This document shows positions 1 to 7,428 of a stretch of DNA of 23,347 nucleotides, piece by piece. The notes below the pieces were generated by a model that did no database searches, had not been told where the DNA came from, and was given only the letters and a program-made list of their open reading frames with translations. The position numbers were made by a program, and so were the translations under genes. Position 1 is the stretch's first letter, and the number at the start of each line of letters is the position of its first letter. The stretch is from Planctomycetaceae bacterium (lineage in GTDB: Bacteria > Planctomycetota > Planctomycetia > Planctomycetales > Planctomycetaceae): contig JAWKUA010000044.1 of the NCBI GenBank assembly GCA_041398785.1, forward strand, positions 1-23,347, in the 5' to 3' direction.

Positions 1-49
1 GCCGCTGACTTGTTCACTTCTGTCATGTCCAACTTCAGGAGCTGTGATC

Positions 50-205
50 ATGATCTCCCGACTCACGAACTTCAGTCCGCACATCGCCGGCGTCGTGTCT
101 CTGCTCCGGCAACTGTCGCGCGAATGCCGCAGCGCTGAACGACAGGGCCTCGACGTCACCACCTTCGAACGCATCCTCACCGACCGGCACCGCGCCGGCG
201 ACTGA
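50..205 (+). CDS. Small hypothetical protein (51 aa)
   Basis: A short reading frame begins MISRLTNFSPHIAGVVSLLR and ends at TGA. An AGGAG ribosome-binding site lies 8 bp before the ATG, which is the main reason for accepting a gene this short. The product is predicted to be mostly helical and basic with no recognisable catalytic motif. It precedes another small unknown gene in the same direction, inside what looks like an integrative element. I do not recognise a function. Codon use matches the GC-rich neighbours. Confidence 0.5.
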   Translation: MISRLTNFSPHIAGVVSLLRQLSRECRSAERQGLDVTTFERILTDRHRAGD

Positions 206-287
206 TCCGCCGTCCGGCACACCGTGAGCCGGCATCCGGACAATCACTTCCGGTTCCTCACCACGAGACTCAGAAAGGTTCGTCACC

Positions 288-608
288 ATGAAACAGCAAC
301 CGCAGCCAGGTCAGCAGGGGCCGAAGATCGGCCAGGGCCACGCGTCCGCAATGTTCCGCGCCGGACTGAAGGAACTCTCGGCGATCCTGCCCGCATTCCC
401 CGACAGCGTCAGACCCGTCGAGGAAATGGGCCTCGCCGGCAACACACTGCCGCAGGAAGTTTACAACGACCGGCACCCCAAAAATCAGCAGCAGCAGCCC
501 GGCCACGATCAGCCGACGCATCAACCGTCGATGAATCACCAGGCTGCGGATCACCAGCCCGAACAGCACAGCCCGACAATCGACGACACGTTCGAACTGA
601 GCATGTAA
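288..608 (+). CDS. Hypothetical protein with Gln/His-rich C-terminus (106 aa)
   Basis: The protein has an ordered-looking N-terminal half, with a GQGHASAMFRAGLKEL segment at about residues 15-30, followed by a helical stretch. From about residue 64 it becomes a polar, low-complexity tail rich in Gln, His and Pro (for example NQQQQPGHDQPTHQP). A GAAAGG ribosome-binding site lies shortly before the ATG. It follows the 51-residue gene by 82 bp on the same strand and belongs to the same putative mobile block. I associate the GQGHxxAM-RxGL-EL pattern with short planctomycete island proteins, but only from memory. No function can be assigned. Confidence 0.55.
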   Translation: MKQQPQPGQQGPKIGQGHASAMFRAGLKELSAILPAFPDSVRPVEEMGLAGNTLPQEVYNDRHPKNQQQQPGHDQPTHQPSMNHQAADHQPEQHSPTIDDTFELSM

Positions 609-781
609 CCGCAGCTCCGCAGCCTTCCCCGAAGTTGCTCCCGGCCGACTGATGCCTCCCATCACTCGGCCGTTTTCACGCGCCGATCACACCGGCTGAT
701 CTCCTCCTCCGCAACACTCCGCCCGCCCCGCGCGTGAACAGTCTGGAAGTTCATTCCGTTCCCGCGCCGGAGCTCCCGACC

Positions 782-1021
782 ATGCACCACAACTCCTCTC
801 TCAGCCACCGCCTGCGAATGCTGTCCATCGTCGAAGCCGCCGAAGAACTCAATCTCCGCCCAACCCAGGTCATGAAACTCATCACCTCCGGCCTCCTGAA
901 CCACCACCGCCTCGGCCCCCGCCACCAATCCATCCGAATCCTCCGCATCGACCTCATGCCATTCAGCCGGGAAACCCGCCGCCACGTGTTGTTTCGCAAA
1001 GGGCGAAACGATGAATCGTGA
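782..1021 (+). CDS. Helix-turn-helix (excisionase/HTH_17-like) protein
   Basis: This 79-residue protein carries a MerR/excisionase-type winged helix: LSIVEAAEELNLRPTQVMKL followed by ITSGLL and a basic HRLGPRHQSIRI segment that would form the wing. Such proteins bind element DNA to steer integrase direction or to control transcription. I chose the ATG at 782 because GGAG lies 9 bp before it; an in-frame GTG at 734 would add 16 residues without a good ribosome-binding site. The gene overlaps the next HTH gene by 11 bp, so the two are probably translated together. Whether it is an excisionase, a repressor or a replication activator cannot be told from sequence. Confidence 0.65.
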   Translation: MHHNSSLSHRLRMLSIVEAAEELNLRPTQVMKLITSGLLNHHRLGPRHQSIRILRIDLMPFSRETRRHVLFRKGRNDES

Positions 1022-1253
1022 CCTCTCCATCAGCCAGGTCGCCCGACACCTGCAGATCCGCCGCGAAACCGTGAAACGCCTCATCGAACAGGGCCACCTC
1101 GAAGCCTACGACGCCGCCCCGCCATCCGCCCCCCGCCGAGCCTACCGGATCACGGAACCCGCACTCACCGCGTTCAAACAGGCACGCCGATTCAGAAAAC
1201 ATGTCCCGCAGAACCGAAAGGTATCACCAGCGGAGGTCATTGAATTCTTCTAA
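1011..1253 (+). CDS. Second helix-turn-helix (excisionase/HTH_17-like) protein
   Basis: An 80-residue protein with the same fold type as its upstream partner: LSISQVARHLQIRRETVKRL, then IEQGHLEAYD, and a wing with RRAYRITEPALTAF. The RRAYRIT segment is the usual signature of HTH_17/excisionase-family domains. Its ATG lies inside the end of the preceding HTH gene in another frame (11-bp overlap), which suggests translational coupling and a balanced ratio of the two. The two proteins are clearly different in sequence, so this is not a recent duplication. It is convergent with the integrase gene, 133 bp away. A role as recombination directionality factor is plausible but inferred. Confidence 0.7.
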   Translation: MNRDLSISQVARHLQIRRETVKRLIEQGHLEAYDAAPPSAPRRAYRITEPALTAFKQARRFRKHVPQNRKVSPAEVIEFF

Positions 1254-1386
1254 CCTACAGACTGACCTGCGGCCGCCGAGCCTGTCAGCGTCATTACCGG
1301 ACTCGGTCTGCGATTCACCCGTTTACACAATTCGGCCGCTGATATCCGAATACAAGACGGTTTTCCTGCAGCTTTTCAGAGCCTTG

Positions 1387-2535
1387 TCAGCCAAACAGCC
1401 AGTCCCGGACCCGATCCGAAACTGCGGTCAGCCGACTGTCATCAATGCGCTCACGGTAGAGGCTCGCCATGTCATCGTTGACATGGCCCATGATCGCGTC
1501 AACGGCAACCTGATCGCCGCTGCCCCCGGCGATCGTTTCGAACGTATGACGCAGCGCGTAAAATCCCACGCCCTGCCTCTTCAGCCCGAGTGCCTTCAGG
1601 AGCTTCGCAAACGCATCTGCGATCTTGTCGATATTACTTGTGCCGGACGGTCCTGTCCTGACCCACGGTCGTCCGTACTTGGTGATGAAAAGAAGATCGC
1701 TGCGGACGTCATCGCGGGCTTTCGGCCGGGACAGTGATGCAGATTTGATCGCCTCTATCGTCTCCGGCCAAAGCGGAATGCGCCGGGGAATCCCTGTTTT
1801 GACTCTCGGAAAATCGAGCCATCCGTGAGTGATCGAGGAGTCCGTCAGTTCTGCCAGGTCGCTGGCACCGAGGCCGCCATTCACACCGAGATAAACCATT
1901 GCTCGAAGAGGATCGGAGGCCGCATCAAGAATCGTCCTCAGTTCCGCGGCCTCGAACATCTTGAGACCGTGCTGTTGCTGCTTTCGGGCACGGTCAAGGC
2001 GCAGAGCCTTCTTTGACGGGCGTTTGAAGTGCTGACCGAATCGGACCGGGCGATCGATTAGTTCGTTCTCGAATGCAAAGCGAAACACCATTCGGCACAC
2101 GGTCACCTGCACACCGATGGCACTCAGACCGCGGACCTTACCCAGTTTGATCCGGTAGCGTTCGAAGTCCTCCACGCGAATGTCGGACACCAAACGCTCG
2201 CGTTCGAAATGGCTGATGATGTTTTCACAACAGCGAAAGTAGTCCAGGAAGGATCGCGGCGACAGTTCCTGAGAATCCACCATTGCCTGCTTCACGGTCA
2301 GGAACCGGTTGACAAGGTCGACGATACGACACCCGTCCGACACCTGCGGCGGTGTTCGACCTGCTTGAAGATACTCACGCTGTGCGAGATACTTCGCTTC
2401 CGAGCCTTCCGGATCAGACCACGGCCCGAAGTAGTACTGCTTCCCTTTGATTTTCTTCGCCCACTGACCGTTCTGATGCGGAAACAGCGGAAAATTCCTG
2501 CGTGGTTTGCCTGGCTTGGTTCTTGTCTTTGCCAT
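1387..2535 (-). CDS. Tyrosine recombinase/integrase with altered active site
   Basis: This 382-residue protein has phage-integrase architecture: an N-terminal arm-binding region (GKQYYFGPWSD near residue 31), a SAM-like core-binding domain (about 70-170) and a C-terminal catalytic domain. The catalytic domain shows Lys246 in the beta-hairpin (PRVKTGIPRR), Arg329 (FYALRHTF), His351 (IMGH) and the nucleophile Tyr360 (MASLYRERI). Two usual active-site residues differ. The first Arg, normally in GLRxSEL, is Gly223 (GLGASDL), and the His of HxxR is Tyr326. I recall the same pattern in other planctomycete integrases, so it is probably a lineage trait and not decay. It is transcribed away from the tRNA and convergent with the HTH pair. 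The ribosome-binding site is weak. Confidence 0.9.
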   Translation of the reverse strand: MAKTRTKPGKPRRNFPLFPHQNGQWAKKIKGKQYYFGPWSDPEGSEAKYLAQREYLQAGRTPPQVSDGCRIVDLVNRFLTVKQAMVDSQELSPRSFLDYFRCCENIISHFERERLVSDIRVEDFERYRIKLGKVRGLSAIGVQVTVCRMVFRFAFENELIDRPVRFGQHFKRPSKKALRLDRARKQQQHGLKMFEAAELRTILDAASDPLRAMVYLGVNGGLGASDLAELTDSSITHGWLDFPRVKTGIPRRIPLWPETIEAIKSASLSRPKARDDVRSDLLFITKYGRPWVRTGPSGTSNIDKIADAFAKLLKALGLKRQGVGFYALRHTFETIAGGSGDQVAVDAIMGHVNDDMASLYRERIDDSRLTAVSDRVRDWLFG

Positions 2536-2562
2536 TGCAATGTTCTCAGGAAAGAAGCAAAA

Positions 2563-2584
2563 CGGGTGTCGTATCGGGTGTCGT
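2563..2584. repeat. Two direct copies of CGGGTGTCGT between integrase and tRNA
   Basis: CGGGTGTCGT occurs at 2563-2572 and again at 2575-2584, two bases apart. The pair lies between the integrase start and the tRNA, where integrase arm-binding sites or promoter-proximal repressor sites are often found. Their role is inferred. Confidence 0.45.
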
Positions 2585-2596
2585 CCTCAAGTCTGA

Positions 2597-2609
2597 GTTA
2601 GATTCTAAC
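2597..2609. promoter_or_regulatory. Perfect 6-1-6 dyad just upstream of the tRNA
   Basis: GTTAGA-T-TCTAAC is a perfect palindrome ending 5 bp before the tRNA. Its TAGATT part sits where the tRNA -10 element would be expected. It could therefore be a promoter, an operator or part of a recombination site; the sequence does not decide between them. Confidence 0.35.
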
Positions 2610-2614
2610 AATCA

Positions 2615-2688
2615 GGGGCCATAGCTCAATCGGTTAGAGCAGCGAACTCATAATTCGTTGGTTGGGGGTTCAAGTCCCTCTGGCCCTA
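2615..2688 (+). tRNA. tRNA with CAU anticodon (Met, or Ile2)
   Basis: A full cloverleaf can be folded by hand. The acceptor stem is GGGGCCA/TGGCCCT, with a G-T pair at its base. The D-stem is GCTC/GAGC, the anticodon stem GCGAA/TTCGT with loop CTCATAA, the T-stem GGGGG/CCCTC with loop TTCAAGT, and the discriminator is A. CCA is not encoded. The anticodon CAU fits elongator tRNA-Met or an isoleucine tRNA whose C34 becomes lysidine; the sequence alone does not settle which. It directly follows the integrase region. Confidence 0.93.
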
Positions 2689-2760
2689 TTTGTATGGGAC
2701 GCAGTTGAGGCAGGGTGTTTTCTGAGGCTGGGGGGGTGTTTGTGAGTGTCTGCCGGCGAA

Positions 2761-2788
2761 CTCAGTCGGCGCGAGTCCGGCGACTGAG
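2761..2788. terminator. Hairpin downstream of the tRNA
   Basis: CTCAGTCG (2761-2768) pairs with CGACTGAG (2781-2788) around a 12-nt GC-rich loop, 73 bp after the tRNA. There is no T-tract, so it is at best a weak or factor-assisted terminator. The rest of 2689-2893 shows no gene. Confidence 0.35.
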
Positions 2789-2893
2789 GTCGGTCGCGCG
2801 GCTTCGGTTGGCGCGGTTCGACATGTATGGCGGTGTCATGAGACCCGGCAGCCGATCCTGTTCATTGATTCGCGCGGACGCGGCAGCGACGTT

Positions 2894-4210
2894 ATGCAGA
2901 AGATAGTCTTCGACGATCCCTATACCTTCGTTCCGCCGTATCGGGGGAAGTTCTGGTCGTGGGCCTTTCGGTTTTACCTGCCGCGGTTTCTGCGAACGAA
3001 TTATGGGATCACGGGCTGGACGACTCACGGCATTGAGCATCTGCGGGGATCCCTGAAGGCGGGACACGGCATTATTCTGTGTCCGAATCACTGCCGGATT
3101 TCGGACCCGATGCTTACGGGAGTCATCACGATGGAGACTCCCTGCCATTTTTACGCGCTGGCAAGCTGGCATGTGTTTCGACAAAGCCGGCTGGAAACGT
3201 TTATTGCCCGGCGCGTCGGCGGGTTCAGCATTTATCGCGAAGGATTTGACCGGCAGGCTCTGGACACGTCGGTGGACATCGTCGCCGAGGCGGAGCGTCC
3301 GCTGGTGATCTTTCCCGAAGGATCGATTTCCTTTGCCAACGACCGGCTGTTGCCGCTGATGGACGGCACGTCGTTCATCGCTCGCGCGGCGGCGAAACGC
3401 CGAGCGAGGCGGCATCCCGATTCGCGAGTCGTCATTCATCCCGTGGCCTTTCGTTACAGGCATCGTTCTGATCCGAATACATCCCTGGTGCCGGCGATCG
3501 AGCGACTGGAACGCATGGTGTTCTGGCAGACTCTGGACAATCTTCCGCTGATTGACCGCCTGCGACGGCTGGGCCGGGCGCTGTTGTGTGCCAGGGAAAT
3601 TCAGGTTCTGGGGGAAGCTCGCGCGGGAGGTCTGCATTCCCGAATTCAGCGGTTGCTGAATGACATCCTGCAGCCGATGGAACGCGAGTGGCTCGGGCAG
3701 ACTCGCACGGGAAGCATCAGCGCCCGCGTGAAGGATCTGCGGGCGGCGATCGTTCCCGACATGTCGCGCGGCAGCGTCGATCGCGCTGAACGCAGGCGTC
3801 GCTGGCGGCTGCTGACCGATCTGTACTACGCGCAGTGTCTGTCACTTTATCCGGAAGGCTATCTGGAAGACGGACGCTGCGGCGAAGCATCGGTGGACCG
3901 TCTGTTTGAAACGGTGGAGCGGCTGGAAGAAGACATGACCGACCGCTTCGAAATCCGTCGCGACGTGCATGTCGACATCACAATCGGTGAAGCCATCGAA
4001 GTCGATCCGGCACAGAAGAAGGATCGTTCCGGTGATCCGCTGATGGCCACTCTTCGGCAGCGACTGCTGGACCTGCTGGGGATCGAAGACTGGTGGCCTC
4101 CGGAACCCGTGACCGCAACCGACGATTCGGACGATGGAGATTCCGCGGACGGAGCCTCGTCGGACAGCGATTCGCCCGTTGGCGAAGCTGTCGTGTCGGA
4201 CCAGGCGTAG
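2894..4210 (+). CDS. PlsC-like 1-acyl-glycerol-3-phosphate acyltransferase family protein
   Basis: The 438-residue protein carries both LPLAT-family hallmarks: the catalytic NHCRISD (NHx4D; His66, Asp71) and FPEGSIS at 140-146, which binds the phosphate of the acceptor. The family moves an acyl chain to a lysophospholipid or related acceptor at the inner membrane. Most PlsC proteins are about 240 residues. This one has roughly 200 more after the acyltransferase domain, with a conserved-looking helical stretch and a very acidic Asp/Ser tail (about residues 405-430). It may therefore be a specialised acyltransferase and not the housekeeping PlsC. No good ribosome-binding site precedes the ATG. 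The hydrolase gene follows within 22 bp, suggesting one transcript. Confidence 0.85.
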   Translation: MQKIVFDDPYTFVPPYRGKFWSWAFRFYLPRFLRTNYGITGWTTHGIEHLRGSLKAGHGIILCPNHCRISDPMLTGVITMETPCHFYALASWHVFRQSRLETFIARRVGGFSIYREGFDRQALDTSVDIVAEAERPLVIFPEGSISFANDRLLPLMDGTSFIARAAAKRRARRHPDSRVVIHPVAFRYRHRSDPNTSLVPAIERLERMVFWQTLDNLPLIDRLRRLGRALLCAREIQVLGEARAGGLHSRIQRLLNDILQPMEREWLGQTRTGSISARVKDLRAAIVPDMSRGSVDRAERRRRWRLLTDLYYAQCLSLYPEGYLEDGRCGEASVDRLFETVERLEEDMTDRFEIRRDVHVDITIGEAIEVDPAQKKDRSGDPLMATLRQRLLDLLGIEDWWPPEPVTATDDSDDGDSADGASSDSDSPVGEAVVSDQA

Positions 4211-4232
4211 CCTTTGTTCTGAAAGTCATGTC

Positions 4233-5267
4233 ATGTTTCGAGTCCGAATGCTGTGCCTGCTGCTGGCGGGCTGCCTGTCGCACGCACGCATCACGTCGGC
4301 GGACGACGTGAGTGCTTCCGATGTTCCTGAGCTGACGACAACGCAGGTGGTCAGTTCTCTGGATGGCATGGAACAGCCCGTTCGCTACTGGGCACCCGAC
4401 GAAGCGAACGGCGACAGCCCGCTGCCGCTATTTGTGTTCCTGCATTCGTGGAGCGGCGATTACACGCAGGACAACAGCAAGTGGCTGAAACAGGCGGTTG
4501 CTCGCAACTGGATTTTTCTGCACCCGAATTTCCGGGGTGTGAATGAAACTCCGCAGGCGTGTGGGTCGGAGTTTGCCCGCCGGGATGTGCTGGACGCGAT
4601 TGACTTCGCGTGCGAGAAGTTTCGCGTCGATCGTCGGCGAATCTATCTTGCGGGAACATCCGGCGGCGGCCACATGGCGATGCTGATGGCCGCGTATCAT
4701 CCCGATCGGTTCTCCGCAGTTTCGGAGTGGGTGGGAATCAGTGATCTGCAGCGCTGGTATCACTTTCACGTGAAGGAAGGGCAGCCGCAGCGATACGCGC
4801 AGATGATCGTGAAGTGTCTGGGTGGTCCTCCCGGTACGTCGCCGGAGATTGACGCGAGCTACCAGGAACGGTCGCCGCTGTTTCACCTGAGCAACGCCGC
4901 GGACCTGCCGCTGGACTTCAACGCCGGTGTCCACGACGGACACACGGGATCTGTGCCGATTGACCACACACTGAATGCGTACCTGACGGTCACGGCTGCT
5001 CACGGGACGGCGACGATCTCGTCGAGTGAAATCGCGGAACTGCTGCAGGAAGAAACCCTGTCGCGACCGACGCCTTCCGATGAAGCCGGTGACCCGACCT
5101 ATGGACGAAGGATTCTGCTGCGAAGACAATCGCGGAACGCTCGCGTGACAATCTTCGAGGGCGGACACGAGGGACTTCCGGAGCCTGCCTGTGAGTGGCT
5201 GTCGCAACAGTCGCGACTTGTCCAGCCGGAAAGCAGCGATCGTCAGGAGGAAAAGGCGATTGAGTGA
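4233..5267 (+). CDS. Exported alpha/beta hydrolase (esterase/S9-like)
   Basis: At 344 residues the protein starts with an export signal that may be of lipoprotein type (LLLAGC, Cys14). The hydrolase fold shows FVFLHSWSG (oxyanion strand, near residue 68), the nucleophile elbow GTSGG (Ser143) and a candidate catalytic His312 in EGGHEGLP. Asp235 in GVHDGHTGS is a candidate acid. The layout resembles esterases and prolyl-oligopeptidase-type peptidases acting outside the cytoplasm; the substrate is unknown. I chose the ATG at 4233 because it opens directly into the signal peptide; the longer in-frame start at 4134 would overlap the acyltransferase gene and bury the signal. The stop overlaps the next gene by 8 bp. 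Confidence 0.8.
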   Translation: MFRVRMLCLLLAGCLSHARITSADDVSASDVPELTTTQVVSSLDGMEQPVRYWAPDEANGDSPLPLFVFLHSWSGDYTQDNSKWLKQAVARNWIFLHPNFRGVNETPQACGSEFARRDVLDAIDFACEKFRVDRRRIYLAGTSGGGHMAMLMAAYHPDRFSAVSEWVGISDLQRWYHFHVKEGQPQRYAQMIVKCLGGPPGTSPEIDASYQERSPLFHLSNAADLPLDFNAGVHDGHTGSVPIDHTLNAYLTVTAAHGTATISSSEIAELLQEETLSRPTPSDEAGDPTYGRRILLRRQSRNARVTIFEGGHEGLPEPACEWLSQQSRLVQPESSDRQEEKAIE

Positions 5268-6003
5268 ACCGGCTGCCGAATTCAACCCGTATCGAGCTCC
5301 TGCCAGCGGGCCGGGTCCGGACGCCGGCGTGCGACTGGAAGCGGGTACGGCATTTCTGGTCTCGACGACCGCTGTATTGTGCGGCGATACTCTGGAGTTT
5401 CCCCCGGTATGCATCAGGACGGCGGTTCGCACAGACCTTGTTAACGTCCGCCGGACCCTGAAATGGTCGTCGCACAGACTTCAGATTGGCGCGTATTTGT
5501 GCCTGATGATGACGACTTTTCAGTTTCCAAACATCACGGCGATGATTCGCCAGCAATTTCGCGTGCAGTCACCTGCAGGGATTTCCACTTTGACGGCTTT
5601 GGGATTCGCGACCGCTGGTGTAACCCTGCTGACGCTGGCACATCGCGGGCGGCGACGAGTTGCGGCATCGTGGTTTATTAGCCGCACCGAATTCGAACGC
5701 GAACGACGACGGCGCAGAATAGGACTTCTGCTGATGGTGATCTGCGGAATCGCAATCCCTTTCAGTCTGTACTACGGACCATCGATTCTCGACGGAGAAC
5801 TCATGTTCTTTGTCACTTCGCTTGCACCGATCTTCGTTTTCTCCTTCGGCGTTCAGTTGTGGCGAAGAAGCGAGCCGCGGATTTCGGGAGTTCGCGACGG
5901 GCTTAACGTGGTGGAGGACTTACCTCCGGTGTTTACGGAAGCGTTGCTGGCCATCATCGACGCCGCCAACGCTCGGCACGAAGCCGCCACAGCCGGTGAA
6001 TAG
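5260..6003 (+). CDS. NPYRAP-motif membrane protein (four predicted helices)
   Basis: A 247-residue protein begins MSEPAAEFNPYRAP. N-terminal NPYxxP motifs before membrane segments recur in planctomycete proteins. Predicted membrane helices lie near LQIGAYLCLMM, ALGFATAGVTLLTLA, IGLLLMVICGIAIPF and FFVTSLAPIFVFSFG, with a basic RRRRR stretch before the third. The start is TTG at 5260: a strong AGGAGG (5245-5250) lies 9 bp upstream and the NPYRAP motif then falls at the N-terminus. The frame overlaps the hydrolase stop by 8 bp, so translation is probably coupled. The C-terminal 40 residues appear soluble. No enzyme motif is visible and function is unknown. Confidence 0.75.
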   Translation: MSEPAAEFNPYRAPASGPGPDAGVRLEAGTAFLVSTTAVLCGDTLEFPPVCIRTAVRTDLVNVRRTLKWSSHRLQIGAYLCLMMTTFQFPNITAMIRQQFRVQSPAGISTLTALGFATAGVTLLTLAHRGRRRVAASWFISRTEFERERRRRRIGLLLMVICGIAIPFSLYYGPSILDGELMFFVTSLAPIFVFSFGVQLWRRSEPRISGVRDGLNVVEDLPPVFTEALLAIIDAANARHEAATAGE

Positions 6004-6312
6004 TCATGCGGCGTTTTCGCGCTGGCGGACCGGACCGAAAGCCGACGAAACGTCCATTGTGTTGCGGCAATCGACAGATGAATATCGACCCGTGCAGAGC
6101 GGCAATTGCTTCACTCTCCCGTCTGAACGGGAGGGTCGCCGATCGAATGCCGTTCAGCCGTTCGATCGCGGGGAGAGCTGCGTGCAGGGCAGTCGCGTTG
6201 CGCGGCTGACCCTCCCCTCGTTTGATCGCATGAACGGCGATCAAACTTCGACCCGCGGCGCGGGAGGGTGTATTCTCTTCTGCCGCAGGGCCGAACCGCG
6301 CGGGCTGGCTGT
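6004..6312. other. Palindrome-rich gap between convergent genes
   Basis: This 309-bp gap between two converging genes has no credible gene. It contains three separate inverted repeats. CTCCCGT/ACGGGAG (6116-6133) has a 4-nt loop. CGATCGAA/TTCGATCG (6140-6168) has a 13-nt loop. GTTTGATCGC/GCGATCAAAC (6220-6246) has a 7-nt loop and is enclosed by ACCCTCCC/GGGAGGGT (6209-6269). None is followed by a T-tract, so a simple intrinsic terminator is unlikely. They could act as bidirectional RNA ends or be a dispersed palindromic repeat. Confidence 0.6.
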
Positions 6313-7203
6313 TTACTGCTGTTCACGGATGTATTTCAAATCGACGCGAACTGAGGCGGCTTTCAGAATTTCAAACTGCTGCTGTGTTCCGTCGGCGTCG
6401 AGAGGGTTTTCGGCCAGGTACAGTCTCCAGTACGGAGCAAACCGCCGTTCGGATTCGTTGTCGGCGCGGGCCATTTCAGCAAGCGGGCTGATGTCGCGGA
6501 TCCTGTTTTTCATCAGAAACGTGAAGCGAAGTTCGTGTAGCGACTTCAAAGCTGACACGTCTTCGATCTGATTGCCGCTCAGGTCAAGGCTATCGAGATG
6601 CACCAGCGTGGCCACAGGCTGCACGTCAGAAATCCGGTTGCCCGCGGCGTACAGAGAATGCAGCTTCGGCAGATCCTTCAGGGGATCCAGCGATTCGATC
6701 TGATTTCCGTCGGCGTAAAGCGAAGCGAGTGCCTTCAATTCCGTCACAGCGTCCAGTTTCGGAATCTGATTGTTTTCGACGTTCAGGTACTGAAGCTTCG
6801 TCAGAGCACGCAGCGGGTCGATGGAAGTGATCTTATTGCCGGCAAGGTCCAGCGACTGAATGTTGACGCAGGCGGCCAGAGGCGACACGTCCTGGATGGC
6901 ATTTTGTGAAAGACGCACTTCGGCCAGGTTTGTGCAGTGTTCCAGTCCCGTCAGATCCTGAATCTGCCTGTCGATGGCTTGCAGGTAATAGATCTTTTGC
7001 AGGTTCTCGGCGGTGAAGGCTTCTCCTTCGACGGCTTTTCGCTTCAATATGTCTTTCAGAACCGACGCCAGGTTTTCATCGGGAACGCTGACTTCTTCGG
7101 CAGCCGGTGGATCTGCGGCAGCGGGTTTTTCGTGAATCGCCGTCAGCACGACGGTCAACATCAGAAAGCTGAGCTGTTGGAGTTTCCTGAAAGAGCGTGA
7201 CAT
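6313..7203 (-). CDS. Secreted leucine-rich-repeat protein
   Basis: A 296-residue protein has an N-terminal signal peptide (hydrophobic LSFLMLTVVLTA, likely cleavage after AAA near residue 30). Seven tandem 22-residue leucine-rich repeats of internalin/SDS22 type follow, of the form L-xx-L-xx-LxLxxNxIxD (examples: IQSLDLAGNKITSIDP and LDSLDLSGNQIEDVSA). They span about residues 84-236. A short capping region begins NLASVLKDILKRK, and the C-terminus (YWRLYLAENPLD) looks like a final degenerate repeat. Such folds bind other proteins; the partner is unknown. It is convergent with the NPYRAP gene and divergent from the methyltransferase gene across 225 bp. Confidence 0.85.
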   Translation of the reverse strand: MSRSFRKLQQLSFLMLTVVLTAIHEKPAAADPPAAEEVSVPDENLASVLKDILKRKAVEGEAFTAENLQKIYYLQAIDRQIQDLTGLEHCTNLAEVRLSQNAIQDVSPLAACVNIQSLDLAGNKITSIDPLRALTKLQYLNVENNQIPKLDAVTELKALASLYADGNQIESLDPLKDLPKLHSLYAAGNRISDVQPVATLVHLDSLDLSGNQIEDVSALKSLHELRFTFLMKNRIRDISPLAEMARADNESERRFAPYWRLYLAENPLDADGTQQQFEILKAASVRVDLKYIREQQ

Positions 7204-7269
7204 TTCTCAAAGACCTGTTCAGACGAAAAAACGATAAGCGTCGGCCGCAATTTCGCGGCTGAATGACAG

Positions 7270-7275
7270 TATAAT
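7270..7275 (+). promoter_or_regulatory. Isolated TATAAT in the divergent gap
   Basis: TATAAT lies in the 225-bp region between the divergent LRR and methyltransferase genes. The opposite strand reads TATACT at nearly the same place, so it could serve either gene. No convincing -35 box is seen at the right spacing for either direction. It is flanked by CCGCCAGGCGG, a short dyad. Call is tentative. Confidence 0.25.
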
Positions 7276-7428
7276 CCGCCAGGCGGGCCGCATCACCTGT
7301 GTGAAATCGGCATACGGACGTCTGACAGAAGGGATCAGTCATCGGTGACCGATCCGGCGTGTCGTCCGTTGCGTGCCATCGTTTATTGACAGAAGACCAC
7401 GACAGCAAACTCCCGACAGGAACCCCAC

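Larger units (their letters stand above)
1..2614. mobile_element. Partial integrative element (right end) beside a tRNA gene
   Basis: The block holds two short unknown proteins, two overlapping HTH (excisionase-like) genes and a convergent tyrosine recombinase, and it ends just before a tRNA gene. Small accessory proteins, a directionality-factor-like HTH and an integrase beside a tRNA are the usual layout of an integrated island or satellite. The left boundary is outside the window and no duplicated tRNA fragment is visible, so the extent is inferred. The integrase faces the 5' end of the tRNA, whereas most tRNA-targeting integrases use the 3' end, so the tRNA may not be the target. Confidence 0.5.

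Noticed and set aside
5810..6571. 253-residue forward ORF crossing the convergent gap
   Set aside because: It overlaps the ends of two better supported genes and the palindromes, and its composition is unlike a real protein.
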